The position numbers were made by a program, and so were the translations under genes. The notes under the pieces are model-generated. The model worked only from the letters and a program-made list of their open reading frames with translations. It did no database searches and was not told the origin of the DNA. DNA of 64,000 nucleotides from Lysobacter sp. Root494 (GTDB lineage: Bacteria; Pseudomonadota; Gammaproteobacteria; Xanthomonadales; Xanthomonadaceae): NCBI RefSeq assembly GCF_001427225.1, contig NZ_LMFH01000001.1, positions 224,330 to 288,329 on the forward strand, in the 5' to 3' direction. Below, one piece after another: positions 34,249 to 42,813 of this stretch; position 1 is the first letter of the stretch; each line of letters starts with the position of its first letter.

Positions 34249-36027
34249 ATGCGCGGCTGGCGAATGGCAATGCTCTGGTGCGCGCTCTGCGGGATGCTTC
34301 CGCTCGCACACGCGCAGCAGTCCTCCGCGCATTCGCCCACGGATGGCGAATGGCGCATGCCCGCGCACGATTACGCCAGCACGCGCTATAGCCCGCTCGC
34401 CGAGATCCAGCGCGGCAACGTGAAGCAGCTCAAGGTCGAGTTCACCTTCGACACCGGCATCGACCACGGCCAGGAAGCCGCGCCGCTCGTGGTCGGCGAC
34501 ACGATGTACGTGGTGACGCCGTATCCCAACGTGCTGTTCGCGCTCGACCTGTCGCAGTCGGGCAAGCTCAAGTGGAAATACCAGCCCAAGCCCGAGGCCG
34601 CCGCGCAGGGCGTTGCCTGCTGCGACGTGGTCAATCGCGGCGCGGTGTACTGGGACGGCGCGGTGATCTACAACACGCTCGACGGCGACACCGTGGCGGT
34701 CGATGCCAGCACCGGCAAGGAACGCTGGAAGACGAAACTCGGCAACATCCAGAAAGGCGAGTCGATCACCGCCGCGCCATTGGTGGTGAAGGACAAGGTA
34801 CTGGTCGGCAATTCCGGCGGCGAGTTCGGCGTGCGCGGCTGGCTCGCCGCGCTCGATGCGGGCAGCGGCAAGTTGCTGTGGAAGATGTATGCGACGGGTC
34901 CCGACGCCGATGTCGGCATCGGCCCGAACTTCAAGCCGTTCTATCCCGCCGATCGCGGCAAGGACCTCGGCGTGCGCACGTGGCCGCCGCAGGCGTGGAA
35001 GATCGGCGGCGGCACGGCGTGGGGCTGGATTTCCTACGATCCGCAACTCGACCTCGTCTATTACGGCACCGCGAATCCGGGCCCATGGAACGAGGCGCAG
35101 CGGCCGGGCGACAACAAATGGACAGCCGGGATCTTTGCGCGCGATCCCGACGACGGCAGCGCCCGCTGGTTCTACCAGTTCAGTCCGCATGACCTCTACG
35201 ACTACGACGCGATCAACGAGAATCTGCTGCTCGACCTGCGCATCGACGGCCAGCTGCGCAAGACGCTGGTGCGGCCCGAACGCAACGGCTTCGTCTACGT
35301 GATGGATCGCGCGACCGGGCAGGTGCTGTCGGCCGATCCGTTCGTGCAGGGGAATTCGATCCTGCGCGTCGACCTGAAGACCGGACGCCCGGTCTACAAC
35401 CCGGAGAAGAAGACCGAGCAGGGCAAGGTGGTGCGCGGAATCTGTCCCGCCGCGCCCGGCGCGAAGGACTGGAATCCGTCGGCGTTCTCGCCGCGCACCG
35501 GCCTGGTCTACATACCGCACATCAACCTGTGCATGGACTGGCTGTCGGTGGAGACCAACTACATCGCCGGCACGCCGTACGTGGGTGCGGAAGTGAAGAT
35601 GTATGCCGGTCCCGGCGGCCATCGCGGCGTCGTGACGGCGTGGGATCCGATCGCGCGCACGCCGCGCTGGATCATCAAGGAAGACCTGCCGGTGTGGAGC
35701 GGCGCGCTCGCGACCGCCGGCGACGTCGTGTTCTACGGAACGATGGACGGCTGGTTCAAGGCGGTGGATGCGCGGACCGGCGCGGAGCTGTGGAAATTCC
35801 GCACCGGGTCCGGCGTGATCGGGCAACCCGTGACGTATCGCGGCCCCGACGGCCACCAGTACGTTGCGGTGTTGTCGGGTGTCGGTGGCTGGGCAGGCGC
35901 GATCGTCGTGGGCAACCTCGATCCGCGCGACAAGGGCGCTGCGCTCGGCTTCGTCAATGCGACGGCCGACCTGAAAGACAAGACCCAACCGGGCGGGACC
36001 CTGTATGTCTTCGCGCTGCCGCACTGA
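34249..36027 (+). CDS. PQQ-dependent alcohol dehydrogenase with lanthanide-type active site
   Basis: Periplasmic quinoprotein, 592 residues, eight-bladed propeller of the methanol/ethanol dehydrogenase class. A signal peptide ends near AHAQQ (about residue 24). The adjacent Cys pair C124-C125 (GVACCDVV) is the PQQ-capping disulfide ring. Metal ligands by alignment with MxaF/XoxF: E192 (SGGEFGVRG), N276 (GTANPGPWN), catalytic D318 and D320 in YDYDAINEN. D320 replaces the Ala of calcium enzymes and is the hallmark of lanthanide-dependent XoxF/PedH/ExaF proteins. Substrate (methanol or a longer alcohol) cannot be read from sequence. There is no haem domain, so electrons go to the cytochrome c encoded next. 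A GGAGG ribosome-binding site precedes the ATG. Confidence 0.92.
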   Translation: MRGWRMAMLWCALCGMLPLAHAQQSSAHSPTDGEWRMPAHDYASTRYSPLAEIQRGNVKQLKVEFTFDTGIDHGQEAAPLVVGDTMYVVTPYPNVLFALDLSQSGKLKWKYQPKPEAAAQGVACCDVVNRGAVYWDGAVIYNTLDGDTVAVDASTGKERWKTKLGNIQKGESITAAPLVVKDKVLVGNSGGEFGVRGWLAALDAGSGKLLWKMYATGPDADVGIGPNFKPFYPADRGKDLGVRTWPPQAWKIGGGTAWGWISYDPQLDLVYYGTANPGPWNEAQRPGDNKWTAGIFARDPDDGSARWFYQFSPHDLYDYDAINENLLLDLRIDGQLRKTLVRPERNGFVYVMDRATGQVLSADPFVQGNSILRVDLKTGRPVYNPEKKTEQGKVVRGICPAAPGAKDWNPSAFSPRTGLVYIPHINLCMDWLSVETNYIAGTPYVGAEVKMYAGPGGHRGVVTAWDPIARTPRWIIKEDLPVWSGALATAGDVVFYGTMDGWFKAVDARTGAELWKFRTGSGVIGQPVTYRGPDGHQYVAVLSGVGGWAGAIVVGNLDPRDKGAALGFVNATADLKDKTQPGGTLYVFALPH

Positions 36028-36037
36028 GCGCACTGTC

Positions 36038-36580
36038 ATGGAGCGCGTCGCCATCATTGTGCTGGCGTGCACGATGTTGCTGGCGGCGTGCAATCGCGAA
36101 CGCCGCGAGTTCGCCGGCAAGCCGCGCGCGGAATCCGGGCCCGAAGCTGCTCAGCTGAGTCCACTGACGCCGGGCGCGGACAAGCCGTTCGTCGCCGATC
36201 CGCGCGGCGCAATGTACGAAGCCAACGCATACCACATCAACCAGGGCGGACGTCTGTTCCGCTGGTACAACTGCAACGGTTGCCATGCCTCCGGCGGTGG
36301 CGCGATCGGTCCGGCGCTGATGGATGACACCTGGCGCTATGGCGGCCGCATCGACCAGGTCTATTCGACGATCATGCAGGGCCGGCCGAATGGCATGCCG
36401 TCGTTCCGCGGCAAGATTCCGCCGCAGCAGGTGTGGCAGCTTGCCGCGTACGTACGTTCGCTGTCGGGCAACGTGCCCAAGGCCGCCGAACCGGGCCGTA
36501 CCGAAGGCATGGCGGTGACTCAGCAGAACGAACCCAGGCAGCCGCCGCGCAACGCCGAGCCACCGGTGGCGCCGCCATGA
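36038..36580 (+). CDS. lipoprotein cytochrome c, probable electron acceptor of the PQQ dehydrogenase
   Basis: 180 residues. Lipobox LLAAC (Cys near 17) after MERVAIIVLACTM. One haem site CNGCH in WYNCNGCHASGGGAIGPAL, and the distal Met is likely in NGMPSFRGKIP. The tail is Pro/Asn-rich and low-complexity. It is placed 10 nt after the dehydrogenase and overlaps the oxidase subunit II gene by ATGA, so it is the natural carrier between the two. Membrane tethering by the lipid would keep it near the oxidase. An upstream ATG at 36005 would overlap the dehydrogenase and spoil the lipoprotein signal. Confidence 0.88.
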   Translation: MERVAIIVLACTMLLAACNRERREFAGKPRAESGPEAAQLSPLTPGADKPFVADPRGAMYEANAYHINQGGRLFRWYNCNGCHASGGGAIGPALMDDTWRYGGRIDQVYSTIMQGRPNGMPSFRGKIPPQQVWQLAAYVRSLSGNVPKAAEPGRTEGMAVTQQNEPRQPPRNAEPPVAPP

Positions 36581-37581
36581 AGGCGTGCCATGGCGCCGCC
36601 GCATCCCGGACGCTGCTCCTTCTCGGCGCAGGACTGATCGGTGCGTGCAGCCGCGTGCAGTCCACGCTCGATCCCGCCGCGGACCAGTCACGCGCGATCG
36701 ACGTGATGTGGCAGGTGATGCTGTGGACGTGCGCGCTCATTTACGTCGGCGTGTTGGCCGGACTGGCGATCGCGCTGTTGCGGCGCGATGCCGCCACCGG
36801 GCACGGCGCCGAACGACGCATCAGCGCGTTGCTGGTGCTGTGGACCGGCTTCATCGCGGTCGTGCTGGTCGGACTGACCGCGGCGAGTTTTTCCGTCGAT
36901 CGCCACCTGCTCGCGCGCGATCCGGACGCGCTGCGCGTACGCGTCACGGCGAAGCAATGGTGGTGGCAGGTCGAATACCTCGACCGCGAGCCGTCGAAGC
37001 AGTTCATCACCGCCAACGAACTGCACCTGCCGGTGGACCGCATGACCCGCGTCGAACTCTCGGCGGGCGACGTGATCCACAGCCTGTGGATCCCCAACCT
37101 CAACGGCAAGACCGATCTCATTCCCGGCCACGACAACCACCTGGCGATCACGCCGCGCCGCGTCGGTCGCTACCGCGGCCAGTGCGCGGAATTCTGCGGC
37201 CTGCAACACGCGCACATGGCGCTCGATGTCCGGGTCGACAGCGCGCGCGATTTCGCCGCCTGGCGTGCGCATCAACTCGCGCCTGCGACGCTGCCCGCGC
37301 AACCGGAGGCGCAACGCGGCGCCGCGCTGTTCCAGTCTAGCGCCTGCGTGATGTGCCATGCGATCGGCGGTACCGACGCCGGCGGACGCACCGGCCCGGA
37401 CCTCACCCACTTCGCCAGCCGCCGCACGATTGCCGCGGGCACGCGGCCGTTCACTCGCGGCGATCTCGCCGCATGGCTTTCCGATCCGCAACGGCTGAAA
37501 CCGGGCAACACGATGCCGGCGGTGGATCTCGAACCCGACGAGCTCAACGCGCTCGTCGCCTACCTGATGACGTTGCAGTGA
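36577..37581 (+). CDS. cytochrome c oxidase subunit II fused to cytochrome c (caa3 type)
   Basis: 334 residues. The N-terminal signal resembles a lipoprotein (LIGAC, Cys near 24), then two membrane helices at about 44-66 and 82-106. The CuA domain follows: aromatic WWWQVEY, VIHSLWIPNLNGKTDLIPG and CAEFCGLQHAHM, which supplies both Cys, His and Met ligands. A C-terminal cytochrome c domain (about 235-334) has CVMCH and Met in NTMPAVD. It accepts electrons from cytochrome c and passes them to haem a in subunit I. Its start overlaps the preceding stop. Fusion of cytochrome c makes the complex caa3-like. Confidence 0.93.
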   Translation: MKACHGAAASRTLLLLGAGLIGACSRVQSTLDPAADQSRAIDVMWQVMLWTCALIYVGVLAGLAIALLRRDAATGHGAERRISALLVLWTGFIAVVLVGLTAASFSVDRHLLARDPDALRVRVTAKQWWWQVEYLDREPSKQFITANELHLPVDRMTRVELSAGDVIHSLWIPNLNGKTDLIPGHDNHLAITPRRVGRYRGQCAEFCGLQHAHMALDVRVDSARDFAAWRAHQLAPATLPAQPEAQRGAALFQSSACVMCHAIGGTDAGGRTGPDLTHFASRRTIAAGTRPFTRGDLAAWLSDPQRLKPGNTMPAVDLEPDELNALVAYLMTLQ

Positions 37582-37588
37582 TCCGCCG

Positions 37589-39502
37589 ATGAGCGTGCCG
37601 CCCGCCGCTTCCAATCCACGCGCAGCGCAGGACCACGTCGCGCAGGAAGAACGGGCCTGCCTCGCGCGCACCTGGGCGGACCGACCCGGCCTGATCGGCT
37701 GGCTTACCACCGTCGACGCCAAGCGCATCGGCCTGCGCTATATCGTCACCGCCCTCGTCTTCTTCGCCTGCGCCGGCGTGCTCGCGTTGCTGATGCGCAC
37801 GCAGCTGATCCGTCCCGAGAACGGTTTCATCGGCCCGGACCGCTACAACCAGCTGTTCTCGCTGCACGGATCGGCGATGATGTTCCTGTTCGCCGTGCCG
37901 ATCATGACGGCGATGGGCGTGTACCTCGTGCCGCTGATGCTCGGCGCCCGCACGATCTCGTTCCCGCGCTTGAACGCCTTCGGTTACTGGGTGTACCTGT
38001 TCGGCGGGATCACCATCTTCGTTGCCTTCCTGCTCGACATCGGGCCGGAAACGGGCTGGACGTCGTACGTGCCGCTCGCGTCCCCGGACTTCTCGCCCGG
38101 AAAGCGCACCGACTTCTGGTCGCAGATGGTGAATTTCACCGAGGTCTCGGCACTGTGCGTGGCCGCCGAGATCGCCACGTCCTTCATGGTGACGCGCGCG
38201 CCGGGCATGCGGCTCGACCGCATCCCGCTGTTCGCGTGGGCGCAGATGGTCACCGCCTTCATGGTGATGGTCGCGATGCCGTCCGTGATGATCGCGAGCC
38301 AGTTGCTGCAATCCGATCGCCAGTTCGGCACGCAGTTCTTCAACGCGGCCGAAGGCGGCGACCCACTGCTGTGGCAGCACCTGTTCTGGTTCTTCGGGCA
38401 TCCGGAGGTCTACATCATCTTCATTCCCGCGCTGGGAATGATCTCCAGCATCGTGCAGACCTTCTCGCGACGGCCGATCTTCGCGCACACGACGATGGTG
38501 GTGGCGCTGGTGTCGATCGGGTTCCTGTCGTTCGGGTTGTGGGTGCACCACATGTTCGCGACGGGATTGCCGCCGTTGGGCAACAGCTTCTACACCGCGG
38601 TGAGCATGATGATCGCGATCCCGTCCGGTGTGCAGATCTTCTGCTGGATCGCCACGCTGTGGCTGGGCAAGCCGCGCTACGCGACGCCGCTGCTGTTCGT
38701 ACTAGGCTTTTTTGCGTTGTTCGTGCTCGGCGGGCTCACGGGGGTGATGCTGGCGTCGGTGTCGCTGGACCAGCAGTTGCACGACACCTACTTCGTGGTC
38801 GCGCACCTGCATTACGTGCTGATCGGCGGCGCCGTGTTCCCGTTCCTCGGCGCCTTCCATTACTGGTTCCCGAAGTTCACCGGCCGGCTCATGAGCGAGC
38901 GCGCGGGGAAGTGGAATTTCTGGCTGCTGTTCGCCGGCGTGAACCTCACGTTCTTCCCGATGCACTGGCTCGGCCTCGCCGGCATGCCGCGCCGGATCTA
39001 CACCTATCCGGCCGGGATGGGCTGGGAGTGGGCGAACATGGTGGCCACCGCCGGAAGCTATCTCGTTGCTGTCGGGGTGTTGCTGTTCGTGGCCAACGCG
39101 GTCTGGTCCCTGCGGCGCGGCAAGGCCGCCGGCGACAACCCGTGGGAGGCACCGGAACTGGAGTGGGCCACGTCCTCGCCGCCGCCGCCGTGGAATTTCA
39201 CGCAGGTGCCGGCCGTGGAAAGCCGTACGCCGCTGTGGAGCCAGGGTGAACCCGCCTGGCTGCGCGGCTTGCGCAGCGACAAGCGCGAGATGCTCCTGAC
39301 GTCGATCGCCGATGCACAACCGCGGGCGCGCTGGGCCTGTCCCGACCCGAGCATCTGGCCCTTCTTCTCGGCGTTGGCGCTCACGCTCCAGTTCATCTGG
39401 ACGATCTTCGATCCCTGGGGCTGGGTCTGGCCTTCGATCGCGATCGCGATCGCGATGACGATCTGGTTCTGGCCGAAGAAGTCCGAGCCGAGCATGGAGT
39501 AA
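37589..39502 (+). CDS. cytochrome c oxidase subunit I with altered proton-channel residues
   Basis: 637 residues, 12 core helices of a haem-copper oxidase plus a C-terminal extension ending in two helices. Haem and CuB ligands are present: LHGSAMM (haem a His), GHPEVY with the cross-linked His-Tyr (E273 also kept), WVHHM (two CuB His) and VVAHLHYV (haem His pair). The D-channel Asp of A-type oxidases (PDMAFPR) is replaced by T122 in ARTISFPRLN. The K-channel Lys (TGIK) is replaced by Q349 in SGVQIFCW. It reduces O2 in the inner membrane; pumping efficiency is open. Followed 5 nt later by subunit III. Confidence 0.94.
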   Translation: MSVPPAASNPRAAQDHVAQEERACLARTWADRPGLIGWLTTVDAKRIGLRYIVTALVFFACAGVLALLMRTQLIRPENGFIGPDRYNQLFSLHGSAMMFLFAVPIMTAMGVYLVPLMLGARTISFPRLNAFGYWVYLFGGITIFVAFLLDIGPETGWTSYVPLASPDFSPGKRTDFWSQMVNFTEVSALCVAAEIATSFMVTRAPGMRLDRIPLFAWAQMVTAFMVMVAMPSVMIASQLLQSDRQFGTQFFNAAEGGDPLLWQHLFWFFGHPEVYIIFIPALGMISSIVQTFSRRPIFAHTTMVVALVSIGFLSFGLWVHHMFATGLPPLGNSFYTAVSMMIAIPSGVQIFCWIATLWLGKPRYATPLLFVLGFFALFVLGGLTGVMLASVSLDQQLHDTYFVVAHLHYVLIGGAVFPFLGAFHYWFPKFTGRLMSERAGKWNFWLLFAGVNLTFFPMHWLGLAGMPRRIYTYPAGMGWEWANMVATAGSYLVAVGVLLFVANAVWSLRRGKAAGDNPWEAPELEWATSSPPPPWNFTQVPAVESRTPLWSQGEPAWLRGLRSDKREMLLTSIADAQPRARWACPDPSIWPFFSALALTLQFIWTIFDPWGWVWPSIAIAIAMTIWFWPKKSEPSME

Positions 39503-39507
39503 GCCGC

Positions 39508-40113
39508 ATGCCTCGCCGCGCGACCGACATCGACCTTTCCGAGTTGCCGGACTACCTGTTCGGGCCTGGCGCGATCGGGTTCTGGGGCGGCATCGCTTTC
39601 ATGCTGATCGAGGGTGTTGGCCTCGTGCTCGTGATCGGCGCGTACTTCTACCTGCTGCCGTACGAGCAGGAATGGCCGCCGGGAGCGCCGCCACCGCCGC
39701 TGTTCTGGGCGACCTCCGGTGTGCTCCTTGCGCTTCTGTCGGAGATTCCGAATGTGCTCACGGTGCGTCGGGCCAAGCAGCAATCGAAACCGGGGGTGCA
39801 GTTCTGGATCGTGATGACCGCGTTGTTCGGCGTCGCGCTGCTGGTGTTGCGCGGACTGGAGTTCCAGGCCTTCAACGTGCGCTGGGACCAGAACGCCTAC
39901 GGCTCGATCACCTGGGCGGTGCTGATCATGCACCACGCGGACGTCATCACCGACGTCTACGACACCTTCGTCCTCGCGGCGATGGTCTTTGCCAAACCAG
40001 TCGACGGCCGGAAATTCTCCGACGTCAACGACAATGCGGTGTTCTGGCATTTCATCGTGGTGACCTGGGTCGTGGTGTACGCGGTCGTGTACTGGGTGCC
40101 GCGATGGCTGTGA
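39508..40113 (+). CDS. cytochrome c oxidase subunit III
   Basis: 201 residues with five hydrophobic segments (about 22-48, 62-80, 92-112, 130-156, 172-198), fitting the five-helix bacterial form lacking the first two helices of the mitochondrial protein. IGFWGGIAFMLIEGVGLVLVIGAYFYL and AVFWHFIVVTWVVVYAVVYWVPRW match subunit III ends. The GxHGxHV-like segment is altered to LIMHHADVITDVYDTF. It stabilises subunit I. The start is 5 nt after the subunit I stop; the end overlaps the next gene by 10 nt. Confidence 0.87.
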   Translation: MPRRATDIDLSELPDYLFGPGAIGFWGGIAFMLIEGVGLVLVIGAYFYLLPYEQEWPPGAPPPPLFWATSGVLLALLSEIPNVLTVRRAKQQSKPGVQFWIVMTALFGVALLVLRGLEFQAFNVRWDQNAYGSITWAVLIMHHADVITDVYDTFVLAAMVFAKPVDGRKFSDVNDNAVFWHFIVVTWVVVYAVVYWVPRWL

Positions 40114-40559
40114 AACGCGCGCGCATCGGCTTCCTGCTGCAGCCATGGGCCGGGCTGATCGCCGGCGTGGCCGGCTGGTTCGCGCATCACCAGATCATCG
40201 GCGATGCGCTGCACTTCCATTGTCCCGCCGGCAATCCTGCGAGCGCAGTGGTGGTGGGGATCGCGGTGATCGTGTTCGTCGCGCTGGCGGCGTTGTGGAG
40301 TCGCGCGGTGTTGCGCGAGGATGCCGTGGCGGTGGTGGAGGAAGGCGAAGCGCCGCCGCGTGGCCCGGCGCCGCGCAGGAAGCGCGCGTCGCCAAGGGAC
40401 GAAGGCGCCCGCGAAGAGCCTGCACGCGAGCCGCTGCGGCGCAGCGCGGGCAGCCGCGCGTTCGCCGCGCGACTGAGCCTGATGGCGGCGGCGTTGTTCG
40501 CACTGCTGGTGGCGGTGCAGACGATGGCGGGCGTGATGCTGCCGGGATGCCCGCCATGA
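40104..40559 (+). CDS. small membrane protein of the oxidase cluster, function unknown
   Basis: 151 residues: two N-terminal helices (about 9-28 and 47-65), a charged Arg/Glu/Pro-rich linker (residues 80-122, low complexity) and a C-terminal helix (about 123-147, LSLMAAALFALLVAVQTMAG). HHQIIGDALHFHCPAG carries several His and one Cys, which could bind copper or haem; that is speculation. It overlaps subunit III by 10 nt and CtaG by ATGA, so it is a true member of the operon. No family recognised. Confidence 0.75.
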   Translation: MAVKRARIGFLLQPWAGLIAGVAGWFAHHQIIGDALHFHCPAGNPASAVVVGIAVIVFVALAALWSRAVLREDAVAVVEEGEAPPRGPAPRRKRASPRDEGAREEPAREPLRRSAGSRAFAARLSLMAAALFALLVAVQTMAGVMLPGCPP

Positions 40560-41437
40560 GACGCTGGCGCGCGGATACGACGCTGCTGGTCCTGTGCGCG
40601 ATGCCCGATGTTGCCTTCGCGCATGGGCCAACGGCATGGCCAGGCTGGACGCTCGATCCCTGGGTGACCCTGCCGCTCGCGCTCAGCCTGCTGTGGTTCA
40701 ACGCCGGATATGCACGCTTGCGCGCACGCGAACGCAGGCCGGGCACGCACCGGCGCCAGGCACACCTGTTCTGGCTGGGCTGGCTCGTGCTAGCGGCGGC
40801 GCTCGTGTCGCCGTTGCACGAAGCGGGCGAGCGTTCGTTCGCCGCGCACATGTTCGAACACGAACTGCTGATGCTCGCCGCGGCGCCGCTGCTGGTGTTG
40901 TCCCGGCCGATCGGCATCGCGCTGTGGGCCCTGCCAAATGCGTGGCGCACGCGCTGCGCCACTTTTGGCCATGCGCGCTGGTTCGCCGCGGCCTGGCAGG
41001 CGCTCACGCATCCGTTGCCGGCGACGCTGCTGCAGGCGCTCGCACTGTGGCTGTGGCATGCGCCGCGACTGTTCGACCTTGCGCTCGCGCAACCGGGTTG
41101 GCATATCGCGCAGCACGTGTCGTTCCTGGCCACGGCCCTGCTGTTCTGGAGCGCGGTCCTGGTCGCGCACCGTGCGCGGCCGGCGCTTGCCATCGGCTGC
41201 CTGTTCTTCACCGCGACGATCAGCGGCGCGCTGGGTGTGTTCATGGCGCTGTCGTCCAGTCCCTGGTACGCCGGCTACGCGCGCCTTGGCATGGCGCCGT
41301 TCGGATTGACGCCCGCCGAGGACCAGCAGCTGGCCGGCCTGCTGATGTGGATCCCGGGTGGAATCGTGCACGCAGTCGCCGCGCTGGTGCTGCTCGCGCG
41401 CAGCCTGCGCGAACGCACGCTGGAGCCGTCGCCATGA
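40556..41437 (+). CDS. ctaG: caa3-type cytochrome c oxidase assembly protein CtaG
   Basis: Copper-delivery/assembly factor of the caa3_CtaG family (unrelated to Cox11). 293 residues with about seven helices. Conserved His/Glu/Met positions in helix starts are visible: HMFEHELLMLAAAPLLVLSRP, LWLWHAPRLFDLAL, HIAQHVSFLATALLFW, LSSSPWYAGY and DQQLAGLLMWIPGG. It probably inserts CuB into subunit I of the adjacent oxidase. The N-terminal hydrophobic stretch ends DVAFAHG and may be a cleaved signal. It overlaps both neighbours by four bases. Confidence 0.92.
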   Translation: MRRWRADTTLLVLCAMPDVAFAHGPTAWPGWTLDPWVTLPLALSLLWFNAGYARLRARERRPGTHRRQAHLFWLGWLVLAAALVSPLHEAGERSFAAHMFEHELLMLAAAPLLVLSRPIGIALWALPNAWRTRCATFGHARWFAAAWQALTHPLPATLLQALALWLWHAPRLFDLALAQPGWHIAQHVSFLATALLFWSAVLVAHRARPALAIGCLFFTATISGALGVFMALSSSPWYAGYARLGMAPFGLTPAEDQQLAGLLMWIPGGIVHAVAALVLLARSLRERTLEPSP

Positions 41438-41829
41438 AGTGGCTGGTGGGCGCCGTGGCCGTAGTGCTGCTGGCCGGCGCGACGGCGCTGCTGTTGAACA
41501 TGCGCCAGCGGCATCACGAAATCGAACAGCGCGCCGCATGGCTGACCGGTGGCAGGCCCACGCACGGCCGCGAGCTCTTCGCGCATTACGGCTGCGGCAG
41601 CTGCCACACCATTCCCGGCGTGCGTGGTGCCGGCGGGATGGCGGGCCCTTCGCTGCTCCGCTTCGGACAACGCACCTTCATCGCCGGACAGCGACGCAAC
41701 ACGCCGCAGAACCTGATTGCGTGGCTTCAGCACCCGCAACACATCGAGCCCAACACCGCGATGCCCGAGATGGGCGTGACGGACGCCGATGCGCGCGACA
41801 TCGCCGCCTATCTCTACACGTTGAACTGA
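41434..41829 (+). CDS. membrane-anchored monohaem cytochrome c
   Basis: 131 residues. One N-terminal uncleaved helix (about 3-22, LVGAVAVVLLAGATALLL) is followed by a class I cytochrome c domain: haem site CGSCH (about residue 54), distal Met in NTAMPEMGV. The domain resembles the C-terminal cytochrome of subunit II. It could shuttle electrons from the dehydrogenase to subunit II or be an additional oxidase subunit. It overlaps ctaG by four bases and is followed 3 nt later by the propeller gene. Confidence 0.88.
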   Translation: MKWLVGAVAVVLLAGATALLLNMRQRHHEIEQRAAWLTGGRPTHGRELFAHYGCGSCHTIPGVRGAGGMAGPSLLRFGQRTFIAGQRRNTPQNLIAWLQHPQHIEPNTAMPEMGVTDADARDIAAYLYTLN

Positions 41830-41832
41830 CGG

Positions 41833-42813
41833 ATGCCGAAGCGACTGTCCCTCCTCGCCGCCTCACGAATCCTGTTCGCTGGTGCGCTATGCATGGCGAC
41901 TGCCGTGGCGAACGCGGAAACGGTGTACGTGTCGGACGAACAGGCGAACGTCATCCATGTGATCGAGGCACCGCAGTGGCGCGAGGTGAAACAGATCCCG
42001 GTGGGCCAGCGTCCGCGTGGGTTGGAATTGAGTACGGACGGCCGCCGGTTGTTCGTCGCAGTGAGCAACGACAATCGCATCGACGTGGTCGATCTCGCGT
42101 CGGGGCGCGTGACCGATCACCTGCCTTCGGGTCCGGACCCCGAGCGCTTCGCCCTCTCGCCGGACGGACGCATGCTCTATGTCGCCAACGAGGACGACAA
42201 CAAGGTCAGCTTCCTCGACATCGCGGCGAAGCGGATCACACATGAAGTGGAAGTCGGCGCGGAGCCCGAAGGCATGGCGGTGAGTCCTGATGGCCACTGG
42301 GTGGTCTGCACATCCGAAAGCGCCAGCCTCGTGCACTTCATCGATGCACGCAGCGGAAAGCTGGTGGAAAGTTCGATGGTCGGCACCCGGCCGCGCGAGG
42401 CGCGCTTCACCGCGGATGGGCGCGAGTTGTGGGTGTCGTCGGAAGTGCGCGGCACGGTTGCCGTCTTCGCCATGCCGTCGCGCGAACGCCGCGGCGTGAT
42501 CGACCTCGACGTGGCGGATGCACCGGCGACGGTGCAGGCCATCGGCATCGCCTTCGATCCCGATGGCAGGCGTGCCTTCGTCGCGCTGGGTCGCGGCAAT
42601 GGCGTCGCCGAGATCGATCGCGGGACGAATCAGTTGCGGCGCGTGCTCCCGGCAGGACAACGCGACTGGAGCATCGCACTGGGCGCGCAAGGCAGGCTGT
42701 ATGCAGCAAACGGGCTTTCCGGCGACGTCAGCGTGATCGATCGCGACAGTGGACAGCTGCTGGCGACGATCGCAACCGGAGGCAAGCCGTGGGGCGTGGT
42801 GGTGAAACCATGA
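41833..42813 (+). CDS. PQQ-dependent catabolism-associated beta-propeller protein (YVTN repeats)
   Basis: 326 residues with signal peptide (about 1-28, ends ANAETVYVS). Seven YVTN-like blades recur: ETVYVSDEQANVIHVIE, RRLFVAVSNDNRIDVVDL, RMLYVANEDDNKVSFLDI, HWVVCTSESASLVHFID and so on. This matches the TIGR03866 type, found near PQQ alcohol dehydrogenases. The role is unknown; it may act in maturation or stability of the dehydrogenase or in substrate handling in the periplasm. It overlaps the next gene by ATGA. It has no haem or PQQ motif of its own. Confidence 0.9.
   Translation: MPKRLSLLAASRILFAGALCMATAVANAETVYVSDEQANVIHVIEAPQWREVKQIPVGQRPRGLELSTDGRRLFVAVSNDNRIDVVDLASGRVTDHLPSGPDPERFALSPDGRMLYVANEDDNKVSFLDIAAKRITHEVEVGAEPEGMAVSPDGHWVVCTSESASLVHFIDARSGKLVESSMVGTRPREARFTADGRELWVSSEVRGTVAVFAMPSRERRGVIDLDVADAPATVQAIGIAFDPDGRRAFVALGRGNGVAEIDRGTNQLRRVLPAGQRDWSIALGAQGRLYAANGLSGDVSVIDRDSGQLLATIATGGKPWGVVVKP

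Noticed and set aside
33973-36120. Long minus-strand open frames opposite the PQQ dehydrogenase and other genes (for example 60910-63726)
   Set aside because: They are antisense shadows created by the high GC content; the Arg/His/Gln-rich composition and lack of motifs contrast with clear families on the other strand.
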